In this document: piece by piece, positions 49,672 to 59,321 of the stretch
Position numbering within the stretch: position 1 is the first letter of the stretch
Layout: each line of letters starts with the position of its first letter
Assembly: GCF_027706845.1 (NCBI RefSeq)
Contig: NZ_JAQGCZ010000004.1
Location: 496,001-560,000 of the forward strand
Source: Mycolicibacterium sp. BiH015
Lineage (GTDB): Bacteria > Actinomycetota > Actinomycetes > Mycobacteriales > Mycobacteriaceae
Length of the DNA stretch: 64,000 nt
Reading direction: 5' to 3'
The notes under the pieces: model-generated
Database searches by the model: none
What the model was told of the DNA's origin: nothing
Seen by the model: only the letters and a program-made list of their open reading frames with translations
Made by a program: the position numbers and the translations under genes

Positions 49672-52600
49672 GTGGACGTCGGACTATACGAATCAGTACT
49701 TACAGAGCGGCTCAACTCAGCTCTTGCACTGATCGAGGGACGTCGTGCCGAAGTCCGCGCTGTCGATGAATCCGAGCAGGCCCTCGTCTTGACCAGACAT
49801 CTCAGCACGCTAATCGAACGCCAGCTGCGTGCCGCGCACGGCGCTGAGGAGCGTGCACACCTCATCAGGAAGATTCTTGAGGTGCTCGGTGACGACCTGG
49901 TAGAGGAAAACCTTCATCAAGACGACCCCGCCAAGATTGGCCGATTGGAAGCCATCACTGCTGAAGCCTTGGGAGCGGCGAGGCCATCGCGGCCAGCCAC
50001 CCCGCTATCGGATGCTGCGCTAATGACTAACGCGCGTGCAGAACCGACCTTGGCGGCTGAACTGCGCGCCGAGCTGAAAAGCGCAGACCGAGTGGATCTA
50101 TTGTGTGCATTCGTCAAATGGCATGGCATCCGGCTGCTGGAAAGCGAACTTGCCGAACTCCGTGAGCGTGGCGTGCCAGTACGGGTCATCACCACTACCT
50201 ACATCGGCGCCACCGACGCGAAGGCGCTGGACCGACTGGTCGACGAGTTCGGCGCCGAGGTCCGCATCAACTACGACACAAATATGACCCGGTTGCATGC
50301 AAAAGCATGGCTCATCAGACGGGACAGCGGGTTTCACACCGCCTATGTCGGTTCATCGAACCTGTCGCACTCCGCATTGGTCGATGGCCTCGAATGGAAC
50401 GTCCGCCTGTCGGCAATCGCCACCCCCCACTTGCTCGAGAAGTTCCGCGCAACGTTCGAATCCTATTGGGAGAATCGTGAATTTGAGCCGTATCGCACGG
50501 CCGAGGACGGTCATAGGCTGCGCGATGCACTCGAAGTCGCATCGGGCAAGAGGTCGCGAGATCCGCTGACGATAACCCTGTCGGGGCTGGAGGTCACTGC
50601 GAAGCCCTATCAAGCTGAGCTTCTCGAACAGCTTGATGCTGAACGCGTCCTGCATGACCGACACCGCAACCTGCTTGTTGCTGCCACCGGCACGGGAAAG
50701 ACCGTCGTTGCAGCGCTTGATTATCGACGATTGGCGCGTGAGGTGCACGGGCGGAATCTGAAATTGCTATTCGTCGCCCATCGCAAAGAGATTCTCGAGC
50801 AGGCCCGTCGGATGTACCGAGAGGTCCTCACCGATGCGAACTTCGGTGAGTTGTTGGTTGACGGTCTGCATCCTGAAAAGTGGCGGCACGTCTTCGCTAG
50901 TGTCCAGTCACTGACTGTGGAGCGGCTAGCCGCCATTGAACCGGGCTACTTCGACGTAGTGGTCATTGACGAGTTTCACCATGCGCAGGCCGCGTCCTAC
51001 CGACGGTTACTGGAGCACGTCGATCCGATCGAGCTGTTGGGGCTTACTGCGACTCCCGAACGCAGCGACGGGATTGATGTTCGATCCTTCTTCGAGGGCC
51101 GCACCGCCGCCGAGCTGAGGTTATGGGATGCACTTGAACAGAATCTGCTTTGTCCGTTCCACTATTTTGGGGTTCATGACGGGACTGATCTTGAAGCCCT
51201 GCAATGGAAGCGCGGGGGCTATGACGTCGCCCAACTGAGCCAGGTGTACACCGGAAACGATGCGCGCACTCGCGTCGTGCTCGACCAGCTCGCCGACAAG
51301 GTCACCGACATCGGCACGATGCGCGCCTTGGGGTTCTGCGTCAGCGTGGAGCATGCCCGCTACATGGCGGAGAAGTTCTCGCAGGTGGGCATTCCATCTC
51401 GCGCCATAGTCGGGCACGACGACACCATCGAGCGTCGAGCTGCTCTGACCGCGTTGCGAGATGGTGAAATCAAGGTGCTCTTTGCCGTCGACCTCTTTAA
51501 CGAAGGCCTCGATATCCCGATTGTTGACACCGTGCTGTTCCTACGGCCCACCGAGAGCGCCACCGTGTTCCTGCAGCAGTTAGGGCGCGGATTGCGGCTC
51601 GCCCCTGGGAAATCAGTGCTGACGGCTTTGGATTTCGTCGGGCATCAACGCCGCGAGTTCCGGTTTGATCAACGGTTCCGGGCGCTAACCGGACTCGGGC
51701 GAAAGCAATTGGAAAAGCAAGTGGAAGAGGGGTTTCCGTTTCTTCCCGCGGGATGCCAGATAGTTCTCGATACCGTTGCCAAGCAGCTGGTATTGGAGAA
51801 TGTCCGTCAGCAGGTATCTCCGAAGAAGGCCGCGCTGATCGCTGAGGTCCGCAGCTATCCCGGCGAGCTGCTAGGCGGCTACCTGGACAAGTATGAGCGA
51901 GGACTCGAAGACATCCTACGCCCGGATCGGTCCTGGACCACGCTGTGCCGCGAAGCAGGCAAGGTGGGGGACCTGGCCGGACCCTTGGAAGCAGCACTGG
52001 TTAAGCGACTCAAAGCCATCGTTCATGTAGACGACCGGCGGCGAGCAGATGCTTACCGGACGCTGATCGGCGAGGGCGTTCTTGGAAGTGACGTGGCGGA
52101 GCAGCGTTTAGCCGAAATGCTTTTCTACTCGCTGTTTCCCACGGGTGCCGGATTTTGCAGCGTCGCCGATGGACTTGCATCGCTACGCAGTGAAGCGGTC
52201 AGTGGCGAGATGAACCAAATCGTCTCCATCGCCTTTGAATCCGCTCACCGCAGCACCTACGACTTAGGGAGCATGATTTCCGCCTTGTCTGAGGTGCCGC
52301 TCGCAGTGCACGCCACGTACTCGCGAGAGGAAATTCTTGCCGCACTTGGCTGGACCACCGCGGACCGCACTCCGGCGACGATGCGTGAGGGTGTGGCGTG
52401 GTGTGCGTCGGTCAATACCGATGCCTTCCTGATCACCCTCAAAAAGTCCGACACCGAGTATTCGCCGACGACCATGTACCGAGACTTCGCGCTCAGCCCC
52501 GAGTTGTTCCACTGGGAATCGCAGTCGACAACGTCGGCAGGCTCACCTACCGGTCAGCGGTATATCAACCACAGACAGCGCGGCTCTCACATCCTGCTCT

Positions 52601-52770
52601 TTGTGCGCGAGGCGAAGAAATCTCAGTTCGGAGATGGTGCGCCGTACATATTCCTTGGGCCAGCTGACTACGTATCGCACGAAGGCGAGCGACCGATGGC
52701 GATTACCTGGCGCTTGCGGCGGGCGATGCCCGCGGAGGTGTATCTGGGGGCGCGGGCCGCGGTGGCCTAG
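49672..52770 (+). CDS. PLD-like nuclease/superfamily 2 helicase with DUF3427 domain
   Basis: 1032 residues. A PLD-type domain (about 125-270) has the HxK motif in TRLHAKAWLI and GSSNLSHSAL. The SF2 helicase core (about 300-680) shows Walker A AATGTGKTV, motif II VVIDEFHH (a DEFH box), motif III GLTATPER and motif VI QQLGRGLRLAPGK. The C-terminal part is DUF3427-like, containing NHRQRGSHILLFVREAKK. Proteins with this layout recur in mobile and defence-rich regions and are suspected to act against foreign DNA. Third-position A/T is visibly more common than in flanking genes and gene-poor stretches lie on both sides, suggesting acquisition. No methylase or toxin partner is adjacent. Confidence 0.88.
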   Translation: MDVGLYESVLTERLNSALALIEGRRAEVRAVDESEQALVLTRHLSTLIERQLRAAHGAEERAHLIRKILEVLGDDLVEENLHQDDPAKIGRLEAITAEALGAARPSRPATPLSDAALMTNARAEPTLAAELRAELKSADRVDLLCAFVKWHGIRLLESELAELRERGVPVRVITTTYIGATDAKALDRLVDEFGAEVRINYDTNMTRLHAKAWLIRRDSGFHTAYVGSSNLSHSALVDGLEWNVRLSAIATPHLLEKFRATFESYWENREFEPYRTAEDGHRLRDALEVASGKRSRDPLTITLSGLEVTAKPYQAELLEQLDAERVLHDRHRNLLVAATGTGKTVVAALDYRRLAREVHGRNLKLLFVAHRKEILEQARRMYREVLTDANFGELLVDGLHPEKWRHVFASVQSLTVERLAAIEPGYFDVVVIDEFHHAQAASYRRLLEHVDPIELLGLTATPERSDGIDVRSFFEGRTAAELRLWDALEQNLLCPFHYFGVHDGTDLEALQWKRGGYDVAQLSQVYTGNDARTRVVLDQLADKVTDIGTMRALGFCVSVEHARYMAEKFSQVGIPSRAIVGHDDTIERRAALTALRDGEIKVLFAVDLFNEGLDIPIVDTVLFLRPTESATVFLQQLGRGLRLAPGKSVLTALDFVGHQRREFRFDQRFRALTGLGRKQLEKQVEEGFPFLPAGCQIVLDTVAKQLVLENVRQQVSPKKAALIAEVRSYPGELLGGYLDKYERGLEDILRPDRSWTTLCREAGKVGDLAGPLEAALVKRLKAIVHVDDRRRADAYRTLIGEGVLGSDVAEQRLAEMLFYSLFPTGAGFCSVADGLASLRSEAVSGEMNQIVSIAFESAHRSTYDLGSMISALSEVPLAVHATYSREEILAALGWTTADRTPATMREGVAWCASVNTDAFLITLKKSDTEYSPTTMYRDFALSPELFHWESQSTTSAGSPTGQRYINHRQRGSHILLFVREAKKSQFGDGAPYIFLGPADYVSHEGERPMAITWRLRRAMPAEVYLGARAAVA

Positions 52771-53173
52771 CAGCGTTAGCCGGCGCTAGATCCTGCAACA
52801 GGCATTCTGTACGCGGCTGCGGCGCGAGCAGCGCACAGCTGTTCGGCGTCCCTGTCGCGCGTTCGCACTGGGTGAAGGTCGAGTTGCTTGAATCTGCAGC
52901 GCACAACACCTGGTTAGCAAGCCAGTATGGCGGAAGCTCTCCGCGTGCCGCAGTGCGAGGGGCCAGTAGCGAATTGAATGGTCAACGACGGCACTGCCGT
53001 CGCTACCACGTCTTTCGGCCTGTGGTGACCCTGACTGACCGGGCTTCGGTACGTGCTGCGGTGAAAAGGTAGCAGTGCGAGACACGTGGCAGCAGAGCTA
53101 GCGACTTCAAACCGGCCGAGCCAATGCTCCGATAGTGGCAGACTGCCCATGCTCACACCGAAGGAGGTTGCGC
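52771..53173. other. Gene-poor gap after the helicase gene
   Basis: 403 bp. Short open frames exist on both strands but none has family resemblance, consistent codon use or a good start. The last bases hold GAAGGAGGT, the ribosome binding site of the next gene. It may be the edge of the acquired segment; I see no flanking repeat. Confidence 0.6.
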
Positions 53174-53962
53174 ATGGCAAGCCCCGACATCACCAGTGCG
53201 GCCGAGGTACGCGGCGCGCTTGAGCACTGCTTCGACACCTACGAAGCGCTGTGCGCCGACCTCAGCGATGACGAATGGCAGACGCAGTCACTGTGCCCGG
53301 ACTGGACGGTCCGCGGCGTCGTCGACCACGTCACCAGCATCGAGGCCGCCATGGTCGGCTGGCTCCCGGACGACACCACCACGCCGCCGCCGTTCGAGCG
53401 CGCAGGGCAGTTTCTCGCCGACTCCTCGCCCTACCTCGACAAGGTCCACGCCGTGTTCGACGCGAGGCGTCGCGACCTCGCGGCCCTGACCGACGACGAC
53501 TACCTTCGGCCCTCCTGGACGCCCGTGGGTCCCGGCACTTACGGCGGCTTCCTGGCCATCCGCGTCTTCGACTTCTGGGTCCACGAGCGCGACATCACCA
53601 CGCCCCTCGGACGCACGACCGACGACTCCGGCGTCGGCGCGGAGCTGTCGCTGGCCCAAGTCGAGAACTCGATCGGCTACATCGTCGGAAAGAAGATCGG
53701 CGTTCCGGACGGCAAGAGCATCACCTTCGACCTGACCGGGCCGATCACCCGTCAACTCCATGTCGCCGTCAACGGACGAGCAGCCAAGGTCGACCAACTC
53801 GACAACCCGGACGTCGTGGTGACCACCGACTCGACGACGTTCATTCAACTCGCCTGTGGGCGCATCGATCCGCAGGCGCAGATCGACTCGGGAAAGATCA
53901 GCTGGACCGGCGATGACGAACTCGGTGATCGCGCCGCCCGCAGTTTGAGGTTCACGATGTGA
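53174..53962 (+). CDS. Maleylpyruvate isomerase family mycothiol-dependent protein (MDMPI/DinB-like)
   Basis: 262 residues. The N-terminal DinB-like helical bundle ([37 protein letters not shown]) has the metal-binding histidines of the MDMPI family (DHVTS and WVHERDI); the C-terminal part (about 170-262) is the SCP2-like domain ([14 protein letters not shown]). These enzymes typically use mycothiol. ATG 53174 follows GAAGGAGGT. Its stop overlaps the start of a DsbA-like gene (GTGA), so the pair is coupled. Confidence 0.88.
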   Translation: MASPDITSAAEVRGALEHCFDTYEALCADLSDDEWQTQSLCPDWTVRGVVDHVTSIEAAMVGWLPDDTTTPPPFERAGQFLADSSPYLDKVHAVFDARRRDLAALTDDDYLRPSWTPVGPGTYGGFLAIRVFDFWVHERDITTPLGRTTDDSGVGAELSLAQVENSIGYIVGKKIGVPDGKSITFDLTGPITRQLHVAVNGRAAKVDQLDNPDVVVTTDSTTFIQLACGRIDPQAQIDSGKISWTGDDELGDRAARSLRFTM

Positions 53963-54657
53963 CGAATACTCCTGTCTCCCTCGACTTTCACTTCGACGTC
54001 ATGTGCCCGTACGCCTACCAGACGTCGCGGTGGATTCGCGCGGTGCGCGACCAGAATGGCCTTCAGGTGAATTGGCGCTTCTTCAGCCTCGAGGAGATCA
54101 ACCGTCAAGAGGGCAAGAAGCACCCCTGGGAACGGGAGTGGTCTTACGGCTGGTCGATGATGCGGATCGGCGCGCTGCTGCGGCGGCAGTCGATGGCCGA
54201 CGTCGACGCGTGGTACGAACGCGCGGCGCGCGCCTTGCATGTCGAAGGGCACAAGCCGCACGAAAAGGCCGTCGCCCGAAACCTTCTCGAAGAATTGGGC
54301 TTCGATCCGGGACTGGTCGACCAGGCGATCGCCGACTTCACAACGAGCGATGAGGTGATGGCCGACCACAACCGCGTCGTCGACGCCGGCGGCTATGGCG
54401 TCCCCACCCTGTTCTTCCCCGACGGACAGTGTCTGTTCGGCCCGGTGCTCATCGACCCGCCGACGGGTGAGGCGGCGCTGCGGCTGTGGGACGCCGTCAC
54501 CGCATGGACGGAGTTTCCGCACCTGTACGAGCTTCAGCGACCCAAGACCGGCGCCGACAGGCAGGCGATCGCCGAGACGTTCCGTCCGTATCTGGAAGCC
54601 AGGGACTGGGTTTCGATCAACCGCGGCAAGGTGGTTGGCTTCGACGACCTTCGGTGA
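53959..54657 (+). CDS. DsbA-family thioredoxin-fold oxidoreductase (Rv2466c-like)
   Basis: 232 residues. The thioredoxin/DsbA fold starts [17 protein letters not shown] with an inserted helical domain and the cis-Pro segment YGVPTLFF. It resembles mycobacterial mycothiol-dependent nitroreductase Rv2466c, but the active site is C-P-Y-A, with only the first cysteine; a single-Cys site suits a mycothiol mixed-disulfide mechanism rather than dithiol chemistry. GTG 53959 overlaps the previous stop. Confidence 0.88.
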   Translation: MTNTPVSLDFHFDVMCPYAYQTSRWIRAVRDQNGLQVNWRFFSLEEINRQEGKKHPWEREWSYGWSMMRIGALLRRQSMADVDAWYERAARALHVEGHKPHEKAVARNLLEELGFDPGLVDQAIADFTTSDEVMADHNRVVDAGGYGVPTLFFPDGQCLFGPVLIDPPTGEAALRLWDAVTAWTEFPHLYELQRPKTGADRQAIAETFRPYLEARDWVSINRGKVVGFDDLR

Positions 54658-55323
54658 GGTGGCGGCGGCTGCCTGAGCCGGTGGCAATTTGATGATCTGA
54701 AGGTTGAGCAGGCACCATCAGCTGAGGCCATGTCCGCGCTTCATGCGTGATCGACGACTTGGGTTGAGGCACGCGGCACCTCGGTTCGGGGCCACCACAA
54801 TCGCCCGCCCCGGCCGACCTGAGGTCGGGCAGAGCGGCCATGGGCCAACCGACGCAAGATCCGAATACGCCTCCAATCCCATTGCATCCCGGTGTGATAC
54901 CTGTCGAGCCCGGAAATGTGAGAGGACGATGTCCTTGCGACTAAGCGACCTGGACTCGTGTGCCTGGTCGCCAGCCACGGAAAGTGTTTCCCGGGAACCG
55001 CGGGCATAGTGTTGCTTTTGCCGGCGCGGTCGCAGGAAGTCCCTTGATCGACGGGCGTGACGAATTGGGATCTTTGTCAAGATCGCGTGATGTCCTCGTC
55101 AACTACCCGGGCTCGTTGAATTGAGTCGAAGCTGTGCTTCGTCCGCAAGCGGGCGTGGGCCCACTTGCCACCAGAGTAGTGCTGACGAATGCGGCAGCTG
55201 TGGGGGAGTTTGGAACCGGAGGACAGGTAGCGCACTACTCAAGACCGCAGCCTGTGCGGTGTCGAGGATCCAATCGAAGGCCTTAGGCCTCGCGCATCCA
55301 CTGATCAAGGGGAGAGAGTTTTC
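54658..55323. other. Gene-free interval of 666 bp
   Basis: No open frame here shows coding character. A short perfect palindrome CCGACCT-G-AGGTCGG lies at 54814-54828. The last bases (AGGGGAGAG) are the ribosome binding site of the next gene. The stretch could hold a small RNA or relic, but I see no proof. Confidence 0.55.
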
Positions 55324-55950
55324 ATGAAGACCACGGTTCGCAATGTTGCCCTTATGGGTTGCACGGCTGCACTGATGGGCGGCATCACCGCCGTCCCGGC
55401 GCAGGCTCAGGCATCCGGCCCCTTCATCGCGATGGTGTACTCGACTGCCGAGGGGGCCCTGGGTGGAGGAACCGGCGCCACACAAGCCGAAGCGGTAGCC
55501 TCGGCAATGGTCGGCTGCCGCGATGTCAATCGCGGCACCGCGTGCACGACGATCGCGGTCGCCAACGCTGATGCCGGAGTCCCGTGCTTGGCGGTTTCCG
55601 TCGGCGACAACCGCGCGAATTACGGTGTGGGTTCTGGCCAAACGACCGCAGAAGCTGAATCTGAAGCACTGGCGGACGCACCTGGCACCCAAACTTTCGG
55701 ATCTGGTTGCGCTACGCCCAGCGCACCGGCGCCCGATCGAGGGCCCGGTACCGCGACAGTCACCAGCGACGTCGACGTGTACGAGATTCCCGACGGAGTC
55801 GGCACCCCTTATCCCGGCGTCTTTTTGCGCGTCGGACAACAGTTCAAGCTCGTGGAACCGTGCCGGGACAATTGGTGCCACCTCATCACCCCAGGCATCG
55901 GAGATGGAACGAGCTGGGTCTACCAGGACGGCTTCCTGAACGTCGAGTGA
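55324..55950 (+). CDS. Secreted DUF4189 protein with SH3-like C-terminus
   Basis: 208 residues. Signal peptide (VALMGCTAALMGGITAVPAQAQ), then a DUF4189 domain (FIAMVYSTAEGALGGGTGAT, AEAVASAMVGC, GTACTTIAVAN) and, after a Pro-rich hinge, an SH3-like beta segment (TVTSDVDVYEIPDGVGTPYP, WCHLITPG, WVYQDGFL) with cysteines. Mycobacterial relatives are secreted proteins of unknown function, probably acting at the cell envelope. ATG 55324 follows GGGGAGAG. Confidence 0.85.
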   Translation: MKTTVRNVALMGCTAALMGGITAVPAQAQASGPFIAMVYSTAEGALGGGTGATQAEAVASAMVGCRDVNRGTACTTIAVANADAGVPCLAVSVGDNRANYGVGSGQTTAEAESEALADAPGTQTFGSGCATPSAPAPDRGPGTATVTSDVDVYEIPDGVGTPYPGVFLRVGQQFKLVEPCRDNWCHLITPGIGDGTSWVYQDGFLNVE

Positions 55951-55959
55951 GGTGACAAA

Positions 55960-56005
55960 GTTCTGACGACGGGGTCTCGTCGCCAATCGCACCGGACGTC
56001 AGAAC
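55960..56005. terminator. Inverted repeat after the DUF4189 gene
   Basis: GTTCTGACG (55960-55968) and CGTCAGAAC (55997-56005) form a 9 bp stem with a 28 nt loop, starting 9 bp after the stop. Possible terminator; distinct in sequence from the 63 bp family. Confidence 0.5.
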
Positions 56006-56148
56006 ACCAATGCGTGATCTGCGCCACCATTTCGCGCAATCGCCGATCCGCGATTACCCACAGGTAACTGCCAGCCTTTACGCTGCGGTCTGATCTCGCG
56101 GTCGCCCGGATTCGCCGCATCCCGACGCGCCGACCCGAGGACACCCTG

Positions 56149-57219
56149 ATGGCGATCACCGACGTTCCCGCCTACCTGCATCTCAGCAGGGAAGACGTCG
56201 AAGAGATCGCCTACGAGCTCGACGTGATCCGCCGCGACGTCGAGGAGTCGCTCGGGGAGAAGGACGCGGCCTACATCCGGCGAATCATCGGCTTCCAGCG
56301 CGCACTCGACGTGTCGGCTCGCCTGCTGATCGCCGGTAGCCGGTCAAAGAAGGGCTGGCTGCTCGGAACGGCGGCTTTGGCCTACGCGAAGTCGCTGGAG
56401 AACATGGAGCTGGGCCACAACATCTCTCACGGTCAGTGGGACTGGATGAACGACCCCGAGATCCACTCCAACACATGGGAGTGGGACATGTTCGGATACT
56501 CAGCGCAGTGGCGGCACTCGCACAACTACCGGCATCACGTCTACAACAACGTCCTCGGCATGGACGACGACATCGGCTACCGCTGGCTGTGCGTGACCGA
56601 GCACCAACCGTGGCGCTGGCAGCTGCTGTTCACACCGCTGCGAAACCTGTTCCTGGCAGCCACATTCGAATGGGGCATCGCGCTTCACGGCATCCGTGCC
56701 GAGCGGGACGGCACTGATTCTCCGGAAGCGTTCGGTGCCGCGAAGCGCAGGCTGCGCGGCAAGATCGTCCGCCAGCTCGGCAAGGACTACCTGTTCTTTC
56801 CGGCCCTGAGCCTGCGCCGGTGGCGTCGCACCCTTGGGGCCAACGTCATTGCGAACCTGCTGCGCAACCTCTGGGTATACGTGAACATCATCTGCGGGCA
56901 CATCCCCGGCGGCGTGGAAGTCTTCGACCCGGCGGTGGTCGAGGACGAGACCAAGGGCGAGTGGTACCTGCGCCAGCTGCTGGGGACCGCGAACTTCACT
57001 GCCGGCCCGCTGCTGGCCATCTCGGGCGGTCACCTGTGCTACCAGATCGAGCACCACCTGTTCCCCGACCTTCCCAGCAGGCGACTGCCGGAAGTTAGCG
57101 TTCGCGTGCGCGAGCTGTGCGAGAAGTACGATCTGCCCTACAACACCGGTTCCCTTGCCCTGCAGTTGTTTCGAACCCAGCGAATCGTTCACGAGCTGGC
57201 GGTTCCGGACGCGCGCTGA
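56149..57219 (+). CDS. Membrane fatty acid desaturase (di-iron)
   Basis: 356 residues. Three histidine boxes of the membrane FA-desaturase superfamily are present: GHNISHGQWDW, HSHNYRHHVYNN, and YQIEHHLFPD near the C-terminus. They bind the di-iron centre that inserts a double bond into acyl chains. Helices are seen around residues 75-100 and 240-260. It resembles the DesA3/ linoleoyl-type mycobacterial desaturases. No reductase partner is adjacent. The start at ATG 56149 lacks a strong ribosome binding site. Confidence 0.9.
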   Translation: MAITDVPAYLHLSREDVEEIAYELDVIRRDVEESLGEKDAAYIRRIIGFQRALDVSARLLIAGSRSKKGWLLGTAALAYAKSLENMELGHNISHGQWDWMNDPEIHSNTWEWDMFGYSAQWRHSHNYRHHVYNNVLGMDDDIGYRWLCVTEHQPWRWQLLFTPLRNLFLAATFEWGIALHGIRAERDGTDSPEAFGAAKRRLRGKIVRQLGKDYLFFPALSLRRWRRTLGANVIANLLRNLWVYVNIICGHIPGGVEVFDPAVVEDETKGEWYLRQLLGTANFTAGPLLAISGGHLCYQIEHHLFPDLPSRRLPEVSVRVRELCEKYDLPYNTGSLALQLFRTQRIVHELAVPDAR

Positions 57220-57290
57220 GCGTCGCGCCAGGCCTGATGGGAGATCGGTCGTCCGGCCTACTTGTCGGACCCCTTCGGCAGAATGGCGTT

Positions 57291-58520
57291 ATGTCCGCCA
57301 CCGCAACCTCATTGGCTCCGAAGGAGCGTCTTGCGGGGTTGTTCGACGAGTTGGCTGAGCTGACCGGTCAGCGCAATGTCATCGACAGTCGCATTGTGGA
57401 GATCGCTGCCGAGATCGAGCGAGACCAACTGGCGGGCGGCACGGGCGCGCGTTCGGTCGCGGCGCTGATGGCGTGGAAGACCGGAGTAACGGCGCGCAAC
57501 GCCGAGACCGTCATCGCCATTGCGCGCCGCCTCGACGAATTTCCTCAATGCGTGCAGGGGATGCGTGAGGGGCGGCTGTCGCTGGACCAGGTCGGAGTCA
57601 TCGCCGAGCGGGCGGCCGACGGGTCCGACGCGCACTATGCCCAGCTGGCCGCCGTTGCGACGGTCGCCCAGCTGAGGACCGCGGTCAAACTCGAACCCCG
57701 ACCTGAGCCCGAGTCGAAGCATGAACCGCGTCGCGAGTTCAGCAGAACTGAGGACGACGATTACACGACCTACCGCATTCGGTTGCCGAAGGTGGAGGCC
57801 GCGAAGTTCGACACCGCGGTGCAGTCGCATCACGACAAGGTGATCGCCGAGTGGACGCGCGATCATGGTGAGTCCACGGAAGATCAGAAGCCGCCGTTCC
57901 CGAATCGGGTCGACGCATTCATGAGTCTGGTCGAAGCCGGCTGGGACAGTGATGTGGCTCGCCGGCCCCATGGGGCGCACACCACGGTCATCGTGCACCT
58001 TGACCCGGAAAAGCATTCTGCTGCGCTGCATTTAGGGCCGGTACTCTCGGATGCCGATCGGCGGCTGCTGTTGTGCGATGCGACCTGCGAGCTGTGGTTG
58101 GAGCGCCACGGCCAGGTGATCGGGGCGGGACGCAGCACCCGCACGATCAGCCGCCGACTCCGTCGCGTCCTCGAATACCGGGACCGCTGCTGTGTCGTTC
58201 CGGGTTGCGGCTCCACCCGCGGACTGCAAGCTCACCACATTCGGCATTGGGAGGACGGCGGCCCGACGGAGCTGTGGAATTTGGTGCTGGTGTGCCTACA
58301 CCACCATCGCGAACACCACCGCGGTGCCATCACGATCAGCGGCACCGCCGCCACCCTCGTGGTCACTGACAGTGACGGCGATGTCCTGACAGGCGGTCCG
58401 CTGGCTCGGCCGCCCACCACCCCGGCACCTGTCGTCGAGCCCTGCCGAGGGCCACTCGGCGAACGGGCCCAATGGAAGTGGTACCACCCCTACGAACCGC
58501 CACCGCCGACGGACAATTAG
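57291..58520 (+). CDS. HNH endonuclease/DUF222 protein (13E12 repeat family)
   Basis: 409 residues. The N-terminal DUF222 region (LAGLFDELAELTGQRNVID, WKTGVTARNAETVIAIARRL) and the C-terminal HNH nuclease (CVVPGCGSTRGLQAHHIRHW, ending CLHHHREHHRG) are the standard layout of the 13E12 family, which is repeated many times in mycobacterial genomes and is often tied to mobile elements. ATG 57291 is the start used; the frame is open upstream to 57117 over the desaturase end. Confidence 0.88.
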   Translation: MSATATSLAPKERLAGLFDELAELTGQRNVIDSRIVEIAAEIERDQLAGGTGARSVAALMAWKTGVTARNAETVIAIARRLDEFPQCVQGMREGRLSLDQVGVIAERAADGSDAHYAQLAAVATVAQLRTAVKLEPRPEPESKHEPRREFSRTEDDDYTTYRIRLPKVEAAKFDTAVQSHHDKVIAEWTRDHGESTEDQKPPFPNRVDAFMSLVEAGWDSDVARRPHGAHTTVIVHLDPEKHSAALHLGPVLSDADRRLLLCDATCELWLERHGQVIGAGRSTRTISRRLRRVLEYRDRCCVVPGCGSTRGLQAHHIRHWEDGGPTELWNLVLVCLHHHREHHRGAITISGTAATLVVTDSDGDVLTGGPLARPPTTPAPVVEPCRGPLGERAQWKWYHPYEPPPPTDN

Positions 58521-58826
58521 CCGCGTCGCTTTGTCTCGTACGCGACTACGGGTGGGCGTGACGGCACGTCCCCCCGGTCGCCGGGTTCTGTCGTGCCCGA
58601 CCCGAATTGCTGCTGCGATGTCGGCCGCCCGATGGCTTTAACCGATTTTGCGGATCGGCCGAATCCGGCACGGCCTATCGGCACTGACTCCGTCCGTCAC
58701 GCGGCGAAAGGCGCGTGTCACGACTGCACCCGAGACGCGGACGGAATCACCGTGCGTTACGACCCGAATCCGAAAGTGGCGTGCGGAGGCTGATGACTTT
58801 CGGTGGCTGGCGCAGTCGGTACAGGC
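58521..58826. other. Gap between the 13E12 and GyrI-like genes
   Basis: 306 bp without a convincing gene. A short frame at 58593-58793 encodes a Cys- and Pro-rich sequence with no family resemblance and no ribosome binding site, and I do not call it. Confidence 0.5.
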
Positions 58827-59321
58827 ATGACTGAACACCCGACACTCGAGACTCGCGCACCCCGGCTCTACGCTTCGGTCGGCGGCACCGTCGCGATGGA
58901 TCAGGTCAGTGCGATCGCCGACCGGTTCCCCGAGGTCTTCGACGCCGTCGCTCGGCATGGGCAGCAGATCACCGGCGCGCCGTTCCTGCGATACCGCACC
59001 ATCGACATCAACCGCGAACTCCGCATCGAAGCATGCGTCCCCATCGATGCCCCGTTGCCCGCCGACGGCGAGGTGTCCACCGACACGCTGCCCGGCAGGA
59101 AGTATGCCGTGGCCACCCACCGCGGCCCCTTCGACGGCCTGTTGGACACGACGGAGAAGCTGCTGTCGTGGGCCTCAGAACAAGGGTTGCAATGGGATTC
59201 GACGTCCACCGGTCGCGGTGAGGAGTGGGCCGGCCGCATCGAGATCTACGAAACCGGGCCCGCGACCGAACCCGACCCGGCGAAGTGGGTGACCGTACTG
59301 GCCTTCAAGCTCGCCGACTGA
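58827..59321 (+). CDS. GyrI-like effector-binding domain protein
   Basis: 164 residues: a stand-alone GyrI-like/AraC effector-binding fold with LYASVGGTVAMDQV at the start and the acidic ligand-site block KYAVATHRGPFDGLLDTTEKLL, then IEIYETGP near the end. Stand-alone members bind or hydrolyse small molecules. ATG 58827 is preferred to the in-frame GTG at 58803. Its last 76 bases overlap the convergent RNase H gene. Confidence 0.8.
   Translation: MTEHPTLETRAPRLYASVGGTVAMDQVSAIADRFPEVFDAVARHGQQITGAPFLRYRTIDINRELRIEACVPIDAPLPADGEVSTDTLPGRKYAVATHRGPFDGLLDTTEKLLSWASEQGLQWDSTSTGRGEEWAGRIEIYETGPATEPDPAKWVTVLAFKLAD

Noticed and set aside
52872..53072. 66-codon frame after the helicase gene
   Set aside because: The first residues look protein-like, but the rest is Arg-rich and unlike any family; no ribosome binding site.
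54704..55080. Open frames on both strands in the 666 bp gap
   Set aside because: Neither has a plausible start, coding-like composition or recognisable domain.
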